Shown: positions 49,474-59,359, counted from the first letter of the stretch. The stretch: DNA of 64,000 bases from Ruminococcus flavefaciens ATCC 19208 (GCF_000518765.1 NZ_JAEF01000007.1:219616-283615), one strand, 5' to 3'. Notes: a model not told the origin generated them from the sequence alone. A program made the numbers and translations.

Positions 49474-50721
49474 ATGAGTTATACAGAGGAACTGGGCAAA
49501 AGAGCCAAGGCTGCGGAAGCTGCTGCCATAAGCGCTTCCACATCACAGAAAAATAACGCTCTTGCAGCGATCTCAAAGGCACTTATTGCTAACAAAGACC
49601 TTATAATCGCTGAAAACGCAAAGGATATCGAAAACGCTAAGGCTAACGGTATGTCGGAAGCCAAACAGGACAGACTTATGCTTAACGAAAAGCGTATCGA
49701 GGATATCGCAAAGAGCCTTTACGATATAATCAATCTCCCCGATCCTATCGGTGAGGTAATCGGCGGCGGCAACCGTCCAAACGGCTTGCAGATAATCAAG
49801 ACTCGTGTACCGCTGGGCGTTATCGGAATAATCTATGAGTCACGCCCGAATGTAACTGTTGATGCTGCCGCACTCTGCCTTAAAACAGGAAACGTAGTTA
49901 TCCTCAAGGGCGGCAAGGAAGCTATCAACTCCAATGTATGCCTCGGAAATATAATGCGAAAAGCTATCGAGGAAGCAGGACTCCCTGCTGATATGGTTCA
50001 GGTCGTTGATAAGACCGACCGTGAGACAACTACCGAGATCATGCGCCTCAACGGCTATGTGGACGTTATAATCCCACGAGGCAGTGCAGGTCTTATACAG
50101 GCTGTAGTCAAGAATGCTACCGTACCTGTTATTGAAACAGGCGCAGGCAACTGCCACGTTTACGTTGACGCTTCTGCTGACCTTGATATGGCTGTTGAAG
50201 TGACCGACAATGCAAAGACTCAGCGTCCTTCCGTATGCAACGCTATCGAGAGCCTTCTCGTTCACAAGGATATCGCAGACAAGTTCCTGCCGCTGATAGC
50301 TGAACGCTTCAAGGTACATAACGTGAAGATATACGGCTGTGACAGAACTATCGCTATTCTTGGCAGTTCAGTTGAAAAAGCTACCGAAACAGAATATGCA
50401 ACAGAGTTCGATGACTACATCATCGCTGTAAAAGTAGTTGACGATATAGATGAAGCTATCGCTCATATAAGAAAGTACAGCACAAAGCATTCCGAGTGCA
50501 TAATTACACGTTCACTCGAAAATGCACAGAAATTCCAGAAGCAGGTAGACGCTGCGGCTGTTTACGTAAACGCTTCCACACGCTTCACAGACGGCGGAGA
50601 ATTTGGCTTCGGCGCAGAAATAGGCATTTCCACACAGAAGCTCCACGCAAGAGGTCCTATGGGACTTACTGAACTTACAACAGTTAAGTATCTGATCAAC
50701 GGAAACGGTCAGATAAGATAA
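49474..50721 (+). CDS. proA: Glutamate-5-semialdehyde dehydrogenase (gamma-glutamyl phosphate reductase)
   Basis: The 415-aa protein reduces gamma-glutamyl phosphate with NADPH, the second step of proline synthesis. Family marks are GGNRPNGLQI, RVPLGVIGIIYESRPNVT, ILKGGKEAINSN, PRGSAGLIQAV, ETGAGNCHVYVD and the catalytic-Cys region KTQRPSVCNAIESLL. Length is normal. GAGGTG precedes the ATG at good spacing. No terminator is visible before the next gene (50768), so read-through is likely. Confidence 0.95.
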   Translation: MSYTEELGKRAKAAEAAAISASTSQKNNALAAISKALIANKDLIIAENAKDIENAKANGMSEAKQDRLMLNEKRIEDIAKSLYDIINLPDPIGEVIGGGNRPNGLQIIKTRVPLGVIGIIYESRPNVTVDAAALCLKTGNVVILKGGKEAINSNVCLGNIMRKAIEEAGLPADMVQVVDKTDRETTTEIMRLNGYVDVIIPRGSAGLIQAVVKNATVPVIETGAGNCHVYVDASADLDMAVEVTDNAKTQRPSVCNAIESLLVHKDIADKFLPLIAERFKVHNVKIYGCDRTIAILGSSVEKATETEYATEFDDYIIAVKVVDDIDEAIAHIRKYSTKHSECIITRSLENAQKFQKQVDAAAVYVNASTRFTDGGEFGFGAEIGISTQKLHARGPMGLTELTTVKYLINGNGQIR

Positions 50722-50767
50722 CTGACTTATTATATATCCAGTTTTTATTTGATTTTTGGAGGTCGAA

Positions 50768-53239
50768 ATGGCTATTAGAAAAGATCTTGACGATATGCTC
50801 AACAGTCTTATGGACGGCGGCGGTGGGAGCACTCCTGCCCGCAGCCATAATACTCCCCGTTCCGTAAGAAAGAGCAAATTCGACGATATGTCGGTCGACG
50901 ATCTGCTCCACGCACTTGAAGACGAGAAAAAGCATTACCTTGATGATACCGCTCCCGCTGAGGAGTACCATGAGGATACACCGCCTTCTGTATGGGAGTT
51001 CGCACCGCCGGCAGAAAAAACTTCCGAGCCTGAAATGCAGGAAGAAGAGGAAGAAGTACCGAATATCATATCCGAAGTCATGCATACAGAGGCTTCGGCA
51101 GAAATGACAAGAGTATTCGATGCTATCCCAATGAGCGAAGAGCTCCCGAAGCCTGCAAAGAAAAAGAAAATAGTCATAACAGGTGAACTCCCTGATTATG
51201 AAGCACTCAGACGCGAAGAAGCCGAAAAAGAAAGACAGGCACAGCTTGCCAGTGAAGCTGCCGCTGAGGAAGCAAGAGCAGCTGAAAGAGCCAGAAGAGC
51301 AGCCGAGGCTGCTGCCGAGCGACAGCGTTTAATGGAAGAAGCCGAGCAGCGAAGACTTGAAAGAGAAGAGGCTGAAAGGCAGCGCATCGCTGAGGAAGAA
51401 GAAAGATCACGCAGGATCGCAGAAGCTGCTGCGGAGAAAAAACGCCTTGCAGAGGAAGCTGCTGAAAGAAGAAGGCTTGAGGAAGAAGCTGAACGTCAGA
51501 GACTCGCCGAAGAAGCCGAAAGACAGCGTATCGCCGAGGAAGAGTCTGAGCGCCAGAGACTCGCCGAAGAAGCTGAAATACAGCGCCTTGCAGAGGAAGA
51601 GGCTGAACGTCGGAGACTTGAAGAAGAAGCCGAAAGACTGCGCATTGCCGAGGAAGAGGCTGAACAGCGCCGCATAGCACTTGAAGAAGAAAAGCTCCGT
51701 CAGATCGAGGAAATGAAGCGTCTTGCCGAAGAAGCAGCGTCTGATGTTCCCACTGCCGTTACTATGGACGAGGAGATCATCGTAAACTCTTCATCTGATA
51801 ACGCTGTTGAAGAAGCTATCGGATCTCTTGGCGAAGCTGCGGAAGAAGCTGCTGCCGATATACAGGAAGAAGAGACCGAAAAGCCAAAGAAACTTGGATT
51901 TTTCAAGAAGCTTATGGGCAAGGGCAAGGAAGAGACCAAGCCCGATGCAGATACAGAGCCTGCTCCCGAGGAAGGACTGTTTGAAACAGCTGATTCTCCG
52001 TCGGCAACAGAGCTTATAGACGCAGCTATCGCTGCAATAAATCACCCCGAGGACAGCGTTGAAGCTGTTTCAGACAGTGACCCTGTAGGCAGTATGCTGG
52101 ACAATATCCGCGAGGACGCGGCAGAAGCCATTGCAGATATGAATGCTCCAAAGGAAGAAGCTGCCGAAGCTCCAAGTGAGCCGCTGATACTCTCAGACGA
52201 GGATATAATCGCAGGGTTATCTCCGGAGCTCAAAGAACGTTTTGACGAACTTTCTGCCGACAAACAGCAGCAGGTCATCGAAATGAGAAGAGCACAGATG
52301 GGTGCAGTTGCACCTGCTGTAGCTTCCGACAACGAGACTGCTGATGAAAGCTTCCTGACCGAGGAAGAACCTGTATCAGCTCCTGAAGATACAGAAGCCA
52401 CTGAAACATCAGCTGAGGAAAATGCTGAAAAACCTGAAACAGAAGCCGGAAAAGCTTCTGAGCCTTCGGAAACTTCTCCTCAGAAGCCAAAAGGAAAGAT
52501 CACATCTGCTCTCGGACGCATACTCGATGAAGACCCAGATGAGCTTATTGTTCAGCGCAAGGAGCATACCGAGCCTGATGAAGCTATAGCAGGCGACCCT
52601 TACAAGAAAAAGCGCCTTTATACTGTTCTTGGCGTAATATTTACCATATTTGCAGTTATCGGCATTATCGCTACCATAATCAAATGTGTGGGATTCTTCC
52701 GCAGCTTCACTTCAGGCGAAGCAAAGAAGGACAGCTTCACTCAGATGATATATCCTGCTGCAATTATGGATATAGAGCCGTTCTCAGATCCTTCACAGCT
52801 CACCTCCGAGCAGATAATCACAGCTACTATCTGGTCGATAATCATGGACGACAGCAAGATATCAAAGTATGAGCCTACTCTTGATACCGTTTCGATCCCC
52901 GATGTAGACGTAGAAAAGTACGCAGTAGACCTTTTCGGTGAAAATCTGCCTGAATTCACTCATGCTACAGTCGGACCGCTGGAATCACGTTTCTACTACG
53001 CTGACGGCGTATACAACGTAAGATTAAAGCCTATAACTCACACATATTCACCTGAGATAAAGTCTATCGTCAAGAACGGAAAGAACTATACCCTCACCGT
53101 TGACTATGTTGATGAGCTCCCGCAGTGGATGGAAAAGAACGTATCAAAACAAGTTGAATTCCGCCTTACCGAAAAGGATGACGGTACATTCAAATTCAGC
53201 TCTATGAAGATACTTTCTGTAAACAGCGGAAATATATAA
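50768..53239 (+). CDS. TolA-like coiled-coil membrane protein of unknown function
   Basis: The 823-aa protein is cytoplasmic for its first ~600 residues, dominated by a Glu-Ala-Arg coiled coil (about residues 150-325, units like EEAERQRLAEE), followed by an acidic low-complexity stretch. One membrane helix lies near residues 612-640 (YTVLGVIFTIFAVIGIIATI), leaving a ~180-residue extracytoplasmic C-terminal domain (from FRSFTSGEAKKDSFTQMIYP). I recognise no named family for that domain. ATG 50768 has TGGAGG upstream. It is followed by a strong terminator and by a pseudokinase gene of the same overall topology. Internal repeats at DNA level follow the coiled-coil units. Confidence 0.8.
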   Translation: MAIRKDLDDMLNSLMDGGGGSTPARSHNTPRSVRKSKFDDMSVDDLLHALEDEKKHYLDDTAPAEEYHEDTPPSVWEFAPPAEKTSEPEMQEEEEEVPNIISEVMHTEASAEMTRVFDAIPMSEELPKPAKKKKIVITGELPDYEALRREEAEKERQAQLASEAAAEEARAAERARRAAEAAAERQRLMEEAEQRRLEREEAERQRIAEEEERSRRIAEAAAEKKRLAEEAAERRRLEEEAERQRLAEEAERQRIAEEESERQRLAEEAEIQRLAEEEAERRRLEEEAERLRIAEEEAEQRRIALEEEKLRQIEEMKRLAEEAASDVPTAVTMDEEIIVNSSSDNAVEEAIGSLGEAAEEAAADIQEEETEKPKKLGFFKKLMGKGKEETKPDADTEPAPEEGLFETADSPSATELIDAAIAAINHPEDSVEAVSDSDPVGSMLDNIREDAAEAIADMNAPKEEAAEAPSEPLILSDEDIIAGLSPELKERFDELSADKQQQVIEMRRAQMGAVAPAVASDNETADESFLTEEEPVSAPEDTEATETSAEENAEKPETEAGKASEPSETSPQKPKGKITSALGRILDEDPDELIVQRKEHTEPDEAIAGDPYKKKRLYTVLGVIFTIFAVIGIIATIIKCVGFFRSFTSGEAKKDSFTQMIYPAAIMDIEPFSDPSQLTSEQIITATIWSIIMDDSKISKYEPTLDTVSIPDVDVEKYAVDLFGENLPEFTHATVGPLESRFYYADGVYNVRLKPITHTYSPEIKSIVKNGKNYTLTVDYVDELPQWMEKNVSKQVEFRLTEKDDGTFKFSSMKILSVNSGNI

Positions 53240-53243
53240 TAAT

Positions 53244-53280
53244 AACGAGGTTCGGGACTGCTCCCGAACCTCGTTGTTTT
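53244..53280 (+). terminator. Strong terminator after the coiled-coil protein gene
   Basis: 14-bp stem AACGAGGTTCGGGA / TCCCGAACCTCGTT with CTGC loop, followed by GTTTT. Confidence 0.9.
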
Positions 53281-53373
53281 GCTCCAATTATTACAAATGA
53301 GAAAAAAAGCCCCTGAAATTATTACAAAAGAAATACAAATTCACAAGAATTAGGATTATAAGGCTCTAAACGG

Positions 53374-53402
53374 TTGACATTTTGCTTTTTTACTGATAAA
53401 AT
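53374..53402 (+). promoter_or_regulatory. Promoter of the pseudokinase gene
   Basis: TTGACA and TAAAAT with 17-bp spacing, ~50 bp before the TTG start. Confidence 0.8.
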
Positions 53403-53453
53403 AGATATGATGCCTTTTTTATGCATCTATTATCTTTAGGAGGAGGAGCTGCT

Positions 53454-55457
53454 TTGGGAGACAGTAAATTTTGCTACAGATGCATGGAACAGTATGATGC
53501 ATCGCTTCATGTATGTCCGTCCTGCGGATTTGTGGAAAGCGACGCTCACGAACCCATGTATGTCCCACCCGGTACGATACTCCACGGCAAGTACCTCTGC
53601 GGTATTCTTCTGGAATACAACGGTGAGGGTGCTACCTATATAGGCACTGATATTTCTACAGGAAAGAAAGTACATATCAGGGAATATGTCCCTATAAACC
53701 TCTGCACCCGTGTAAAAAACAAACCAACTATAAGCGTAAACTATAACAACCTTGCTAAATACAAGGCTTTTATGGCGGAATATACCGAGCTAAACAAGTC
53801 TCTTGCAAGACTCAGGAACAATACCAATATACCGCCTATCCTCGATATGTTTGCCGAGAACAATACCACCTACACTATCTTTGAGTACATCGAAGGCGTT
53901 AAAATGCTCGACTACCTCAAGGAAAATGCAGGCGAGCTGAGCTGGGAGCAGGTATCAAAGATATTCCCGCCTCTCTTTACTACTATCGGCATACTCCATA
54001 ACGCAGGTATAATTCATCGCGCTATAAGCCCTGATACTGTGTATATAACAGACAAGGGTGAGCTGAAGCTCTCAGGCTTCTGCGTATCAGCTGTAAGAAC
54101 TGCAAACGCAGGTCTTGAATACGAGCTTTTCAAGGGCTATGCAGCTCCCGAGCAGTATTCTGCAAACAGCAGCAGCCGTCAGGGTTCATGGACTGATGTT
54201 TACGGAGTCTGTGCTCTTCTCTACAGAGCGCTTACAGGCTGTATGCCTGTTGACTCACTCAGCCGCCTGAAGCACGATGACCTGCACGAGCCCCATGACC
54301 TTGATTCGCGTATACCGCGCCATGTATCAAGAGTTATCATGGAGGGTATGAATTTAAACGGCAGAGACCGTATACAGACTATCACAGAGCTTGTTACACG
54401 ACTGTTTGAGCAGCCCACTGAGGAAGAAGAGGAAGATCTTGAAAGTACAACTGTACTTCCTGAGCCTGTTCAGTCCTCATATGAGCAGCAGCAGTATCAG
54501 CAGACAGCTTACGAACAGCCTGCATATGAGCAGCAGCCACAGTATCAGCAGCCTGAGCCTCAGAACGTGATACATCAGCGCAGTGCTCAGTCACGCCGCA
54601 ATGACAGCTATAACTACGAAAAGGTCAATACCGTTGACCGTATAAAAGTTCCGATAATCATCGGTCTATTGCTGCTTGCAATACTTATGACCCTTGCGGT
54701 GATAATAATCAAAATTTTCTCAAATCCCGAGGAAGAGGATACCACAACAGTAACGCCGAAACGCCCGTCAGTTACCGAAAACGTAATCGACGAAAAGGAG
54801 ACCACAAAGGCAGCAGATACCGAAATGCCTGATCTTGTGGGAAAGTTCTATGAACACTCCAAGGATCTGTGGAAGGAACATTTCGTACTTGATGCCGAAT
54901 ATGCTTACAATGACAATTATGAAAACGACATGATCTATGAGCAGAGCGTCAAGGCAGGCGAAATGATTGCACAGGGACAGGTTATCAAGGTAAAGGTAAG
55001 CAAAGGTAAGTCATCAGCTTATATCCCTGATTATTCAGGTTTGACTGTTGAACAGTACAAGAACGCTCTTGACAAGGCAGGTATCACCGATTTCAATTAT
55101 CAGTTCGTTGAGTCAAAAAACTCCTACGGCAAGGCAAATACAGTAGTTGAGATACAGGTAGACGGCAAGGTCGTTCACGCAGGAGATTTCTTCAGCAACA
55201 AGGATGGCAAAAAGCTTACGGTATACTATGTTGCCGAGACTTCGGAAGCACCTCAGTATACTACAGCTGCTCCGACTACACAGGCTCCTGTTGTTACTAC
55301 ACAGGCTCCCGTACCTACAACTCAGGCTCCTGTACCTACAACTCAGGCTCCTGCACCTACAGAGCCGCCAACAGAAGCACCGACTGATCCTCCTGCTCCA
55401 CCTGTTGAGCAGCAGCCTGTTGAACAAGGCGGCGAGGGCGGCGAAAACCCACAGTAA
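53454..55457 (+). CDS. Zinc-ribbon/pseudokinase/PASTA membrane protein
   Basis: The 667-aa protein starts with a four-cysteine ribbon (C7, C10, C21, C24). A Ser/Thr-kinase-like fold follows (about residues 40-320), but the catalytic signatures are altered: the VAIK Lys is R76 (VHIREY), HRD is HRAI (Ala190) and DFG is SGF (Ser207). Structural motifs AAPEQY and WTDVYGVCALLYRALTG are kept. After a Gln-rich linker and one membrane helix (KVPIIIGLLLLAILMTLAVI) come two PASTA-like domains (MPDLVGKFYEHSKDLW; YIPDYSGLTVEQYKNALDKA) and a Pro-Thr tail with TTQAPV repeats. PASTA domains bind peptidoglycan fragments. The start is TTG 53454 after AGGAGGAGG. Confidence 0.88.
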   Translation: MGDSKFCYRCMEQYDASLHVCPSCGFVESDAHEPMYVPPGTILHGKYLCGILLEYNGEGATYIGTDISTGKKVHIREYVPINLCTRVKNKPTISVNYNNLAKYKAFMAEYTELNKSLARLRNNTNIPPILDMFAENNTTYTIFEYIEGVKMLDYLKENAGELSWEQVSKIFPPLFTTIGILHNAGIIHRAISPDTVYITDKGELKLSGFCVSAVRTANAGLEYELFKGYAAPEQYSANSSSRQGSWTDVYGVCALLYRALTGCMPVDSLSRLKHDDLHEPHDLDSRIPRHVSRVIMEGMNLNGRDRIQTITELVTRLFEQPTEEEEEDLESTTVLPEPVQSSYEQQQYQQTAYEQPAYEQQPQYQQPEPQNVIHQRSAQSRRNDSYNYEKVNTVDRIKVPIIIGLLLLAILMTLAVIIIKIFSNPEEEDTTTVTPKRPSVTENVIDEKETTKAADTEMPDLVGKFYEHSKDLWKEHFVLDAEYAYNDNYENDMIYEQSVKAGEMIAQGQVIKVKVSKGKSSAYIPDYSGLTVEQYKNALDKAGITDFNYQFVESKNSYGKANTVVEIQVDGKVVHAGDFFSNKDGKKLTVYYVAETSEAPQYTTAAPTTQAPVVTTQAPVPTTQAPVPTTQAPAPTEPPTEAPTDPPAPPVEQQPVEQGGEGGENPQ

Positions 55458-55476
55458 TATATCCTATGATAAGTTC

Positions 55477-55510
55477 AGCCCCGAGGCAGTTTAATTGCTT
55501 CGGGGCTTTG
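55477..55510 (+). terminator. Terminator of the pseudokinase gene
   Basis: Stem AGCCCCGAGGCA / TGCTTCGGGGCT with one G-U pair, then TTTG. Confidence 0.8.
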
Positions 55511-55529
55511 TATTATCGTTTAGTTCAGA

Positions 55530-55625
55530 GTTGAGAGTTGAGAATTGAGAGTTAATGTGTTCGCTCCGCTCACATTATTTAAATAATGTCGCCGAAGGCG
55601 ACTCCACAACTCTAAACTCTCAACT
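55530..55625. repeat. MITE-like palindromic repeat
   Basis: Ends GTTGAGAGTTGAGA and its near complement near 55609-55625 flank inner palindromes CATTATTTAAATAATG and TCGCCGAAGGCGA. A related sequence lies inverted at 59444-59510. Confidence 0.6.
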
Positions 55626-55660
55626 TTTTACTTCTGCTCTAACTCTTTGTTTCTGAAATC

Positions 55661-55692
55661 ATAAAAGCCACAGCTTACACTGTGGCTTTTAT
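55661..55692. terminator. Bidirectional terminator
   Basis: 13-bp perfect stem ATAAAAGCCACAG / CTGTGGCTTTTAT with CTTACA loop. On the minus strand it ends the dockerin beta-helix gene. Confidence 0.85.
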
Positions 55693-55742
55693 GATAAATT
55701 GTAAAGAATATCATTTATCGAAAACGACTTTCCTTACAGTCA

Positions 55743-58700
55743 TTAACACTTCGTACCTCCTGAGAGTGTACCGCCAAAGGCTGCAAGCTGAGTCGGATCG
55801 ACCTGCTGGAAATATGTGGAACCGTTAAGTGTTCCGCCTGTGTAGAAAGATGCGCCCGATGTTCCATTGCCGCCTGCCTTTAACTGACTTACAGCCTTGT
55901 CTACGATGAAAGATACTATTACCTTTCCGTCGCTTTCTACCAGTGATAATCTTGTGTTTGCGGATACATTCGATGAAGCTGTAACGCTTGCAGACATCTC
56001 ACTGCCGCCCATGCTCATTCCGCCCGAAGGACAATTTGATACCCATGTGCCGCCCTTTACTGAGATAGTGCTGCCGCCGTCGCCGCAGTCAAATGGCTCG
56101 TTGCCGTTTGAGATGATGTAGCCGCCGTTTATTTCAATATTACCGTTGGAATCGTAACCGTCGTGGTCGCCGTTGGTAGCATTGACTATTGCTAAACCGC
56201 CGTTGAACTGGAGAAGATAGTTTCCTGAGTTGCCGCCGCCGAAGCCGCCGCCTCCAAATCCGCCGCCGCCCTGCTGCCAAGGCATACCTGTGTTACCCAT
56301 TCCTGAACCGTCACTGCCGCCTGCTGCATTGTAGCCGTCGTCAGTGGAGTTTACGATAACAGAACCGCTGTTCTGGTAAATTTTCTGTGCTTCGATACCC
56401 TCATAGCACTTCTCTACAGCGATAACGATATCCTCGTAGCTGCCGCTGTTCTTAGTACCGATAGTGAGCTCATGGTCTGCATGAGCACCGTCATCAGCTG
56501 ATGAAAGCTTTAACTCGCCGCCGATAAGCTGCATACTACCGCCGCAGTGAATACAGTCATCTGAGGAGTCGATAGTGATAGTACCGTCATTGATAGTGAT
56601 ATCGCCTACGCTCTGCCATGTAGTGCCAGCCTCGTCATAAAGACCTACAGCCTTTATGCCCTTTGCGGATATGTCGGTCTTGTTGGAGTTTCCGTCCATC
56701 ATGCCGCCCATTCCGCCGCCGGGTCTGCCGCCGCCGGGATTGAAGCCGCCGTTATTGCCGCCTGTTGAGCCGCTGCCTGTGTATGAGCTGCCCTCAAAGG
56801 TCTTGATAGTCAGATCGCCGCCGTTCATGGTGAAGAACTGCTCTGCTGAGATACCGTCAGCGTAGGAATCAATATTTATAGTACCGCCGTTGATAGTAAC
56901 AAGTCCCAACTGCTTTGCTGTTGAAGAAACATCAGTGGAAGTTGCCTTGATACCGTCGCCAGCCTTTGTTTTTACGGTTACGGAGAGAGCCGAATAGTCC
57001 TCTTCCTTACCGTCTGTTGGTGCATTGCCGATAGTGAGAGTATCCTTTGCACGGATACCGTCATCAGCTGCGTTAACGACCAAAGTGCCGTTGTATATCT
57101 TTATATCGTCCTTGCCTACGATAGCATCTGCTGCGTTGCCGTTTACTGTGAGCTTGCCCTTGCCCTTGAACTTTATATCGTCCTTGGAGTAGATAGCTCC
57201 AGTATCGTTGTCAGCATTTGTGTACTCAGTACCGTCAGAGATAGTATTCTCTGTGCCGTTCTTTGCAACGATAACGACCTCGTCTGCGATAGACGCTACA
57301 TATATAGGAGAAGTTTTTGTATTTGTAAGGCTCATGCCGCTGAGATCAAGCTCTACAACTCCGTCGGGATAAGCAGTCTTGTCTACGTCAACTATGATCT
57401 GACCGCCTGTCATCTCGCCTGTTACTGTAAATACGCCGGGCTGAGAGATAGTGCAGACGTTATTCTCCACCTTAGCTTCTGATGAAGCATTTGTGGTCAT
57501 ACCTGCGTCAGAAAGAGTTATTGTAAGACCTTCTGTAACTGGTGTAGGATCATCAGGTGTAGTAGGATCGGTAGTTGTACCGCTGCTTATACCTGTAGGA
57601 TCAACATTATCGAATACAGTTACAAGGCTGAGCTGGAACTGTGTCTGCTTGCCGTCTGTATGAGTTACAGCATTACCTGTTGCAAGGTTCTTGAAGCCGC
57701 ATGACTTAGCGCCGTTGATAGACTCATCGCTGAAGAGGACATATCTGTACTTCTTCTGATACTTTACATCAACACTGCCTGCAACTAATGCATTGTCCTT
57801 GCTCCATGTACCGTCCTTTGAATTTTCGGAATTAAGGATACAATTGAGCAGTGCAGTAGTCTGTGTAGTGCCTGTAAGGAGCTTTTCATCAACCTGATTA
57901 TCAGTAGCAGTAGCAATTACTGTACCGCCTGTGATATTAACGCCTGTTACAGCTGTAAGGCCTCTGTCGCCGCCTGCAATGAGCTTGCCGCCGCTGATGT
58001 CGATAGTTGTTTCAGCCTGTACAGCATCATTACCCGCCTTGATCTTGGTAGTACCGCCTGAGATAGTAACTGCGCCCTTGCTCGACTTGATACCGTCGCC
58101 CTCAGCTTCTACCTTGAGCTTGCCGCTCTTTACTGTAACGGACTTCTTGCCCTTTACAGCGTCAGTCTTATCTGTAGAGTTCAGCGCCTCGATAGTAATA
58201 TCACCGCCGTTGAACTTGATATCATTGTTGCATGAGATAGCGTCCTGAGTGTTAGCAGTTATATTGAGAACACCGTCGCCATTTTCGCCGCCCTTGATAG
58301 TAAGGTCGTCCTTAGCTTCGATAACAGCTAATTTAGCGTTATCCCCTGAATAAGCAGTGTCACCGTCTGTAATTGTATTAGTAGTACCGTCAACAATGTT
58401 TATAGAGGTATTCTCCGCATTTGTAACATAGATAGCAGGAGCAGTCTTACCTGTGATATTTGCATTGTTGAGGAAGATCTTTACTGTCTCAGCATCTGCT
58501 GTTGTATCAGCAATATTTACGTTTATCTGTCCGTCATCGAGAGTACCGTCAATGTAAAACTCACCCGAATGAGTGATAGTAACTGTAGTACCGCTTACTG
58601 TTGCATTCTCGCCCTCGACCTCGATAGAAGTGTTCTTAAGGTGGATCTTAGTAGCATCTGTAACAGGCGGAACGTCTGTCTTGCCGCTGCTAAGCTCGCC

Positions 58701-59021
58701 CTTGCCTAAGAGATACATCTGGATAGCAAGCGCATCATTTGTGGATACACCGTCGTTTGCGCCGTTACAGTCAGCATTCTTCCAGCCCTGTTCAGTAATA
58801 GCATGAGCGTCTGAACCGCCTACGCCGTACTTATTAGGATTGGCAAGTGCCTGCATTATCATAACAGCATCGGAAAGATCAACCTGTCCGTCACTGTTGG
58901 CATCGCCGACTATTGTTGAAACAGCGGCATCAGCTGCAAAACTGCAAACAGGAAGTGCAGAAGCAGCAACACATACTGCTGAAAGACCTGCAACAAGCTT
59001 CTTTAAGCCATGCTTTTTCAT
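55743..59021 (-). CDS. Secreted dockerin protein with Cthe_2159-type carbohydrate-binding beta-helix
   Basis: The 1092-aa protein has a signal peptide (KKLVAGLSAVCVAASALP, ending near FAA). An N-terminal type I dockerin follows (VGDANSDGQVDLSDAVMIMQ and the second repeat NGANDGVSTNDALAIQMYLL). Two large right-handed beta-helix modules of the Cthe_2159 (DUF4353) type come next, with repeated ladders such as DLTIKGGENGDGVLNI, AVTISGGTTKIKAG, KAGDGIKATST and GGMGGMMDGN glycine loops. Cthe_2159 binds acidic sugars and cellulose. The dockerin at the N-terminus is less usual. The start at 59021 follows GGAG by 10 bp. Four 11-bp-period repeats lie upstream (59102-59139). Confidence 0.9.
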   Translation of the reverse strand: MKKHGLKKLVAGLSAVCVAASALPVCSFAADAAVSTIVGDANSDGQVDLSDAVMIMQALANPNKYGVGGSDAHAITEQGWKNADCNGANDGVSTNDALAIQMYLLGKGELSSGKTDVPPVTDATKIHLKNTSIEVEGENATVSGTTVTITHSGEFYIDGTLDDGQINVNIADTTADAETVKIFLNNANITGKTAPAIYVTNAENTSINIVDGTTNTITDGDTAYSGDNAKLAVIEAKDDLTIKGGENGDGVLNITANTQDAISCNNDIKFNGGDITIEALNSTDKTDAVKGKKSVTVKSGKLKVEAEGDGIKSSKGAVTISGGTTKIKAGNDAVQAETTIDISGGKLIAGGDRGLTAVTGVNITGGTVIATATDNQVDEKLLTGTTQTTALLNCILNSENSKDGTWSKDNALVAGSVDVKYQKKYRYVLFSDESINGAKSCGFKNLATGNAVTHTDGKQTQFQLSLVTVFDNVDPTGISSGTTTDPTTPDDPTPVTEGLTITLSDAGMTTNASSEAKVENNVCTISQPGVFTVTGEMTGGQIIVDVDKTAYPDGVVELDLSGMSLTNTKTSPIYVASIADEVVIVAKNGTENTISDGTEYTNADNDTGAIYSKDDIKFKGKGKLTVNGNAADAIVGKDDIKIYNGTLVVNAADDGIRAKDTLTIGNAPTDGKEEDYSALSVTVKTKAGDGIKATSTDVSSTAKQLGLVTINGGTINIDSYADGISAEQFFTMNGGDLTIKTFEGSSYTGSGSTGGNNGGFNPGGGRPGGGMGGMMDGNSNKTDISAKGIKAVGLYDEAGTTWQSVGDITINDGTITIDSSDDCIHCGGSMQLIGGELKLSSADDGAHADHELTIGTKNSGSYEDIVIAVEKCYEGIEAQKIYQNSGSVIVNSTDDGYNAAGGSDGSGMGNTGMPWQQGGGGFGGGGFGGGNSGNYLLQFNGGLAIVNATNGDHDGYDSNGNIEINGGYIISNGNEPFDCGDGGSTISVKGGTWVSNCPSGGMSMGGSEMSASVTASSNVSANTRLSLVESDGKVIVSFIVDKAVSQLKAGGNGTSGASFYTGGTLNGSTYFQQVDPTQLAAFGGTLSGGTKC

Positions 59022-59085
59022 AAATATCATTCTCCTTTTTTTAATATCGCCCATTCAAAGTCAACCAAGTTTTGACTATAGTTAG

Positions 59086-59139
59086 ATTATAATGTCTGCA
59101 CCTTGAAATAATCTTAAATTTGACTTAAAAGAGTCTTAA
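59086..59139 (-). promoter_or_regulatory. Array of four 11-bp-period TTAAG repeats with -10 element
   Basis: On the minus strand TTAAG occurs at three positions and TCAAG at a fourth, each 11 bp apart (plus positions 135, 124, 113 and 102 within 59100). They end 10 bp before a TATAAT (59086-59091). No -35 consensus is present; the fourth repeat covers it. This is the geometry of promoters activated by PhoB/OmpR-type regulators. Confidence 0.6.
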
Positions 59140-59359
59140 GATTGCTATTATATGGGCACAGTTTTTTTAATTCCTCTATCATATCCCCTATTTTTTATTA
59201 TACACTTTTTACCTTCTTTAATCAATTTAGCAATCAGCACAAAAATAACATATCCTCATTGAGCACATTGCTTCACCTCAAAAACAGCATTATTCAATCC
59301 ATAATTGCTGTATGATTCAAAACGACTTGCAAAAAAGCCACATTTGCAGTATAATAGTT

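Noticed and set aside
51357..51680. Tandem DNA repeats resembling a repeat array or CRISPR
   Set aside because: Units vary and stay in the reading frame of a Glu-Ala-Arg coiled coil; there are no constant repeats with unique spacers.
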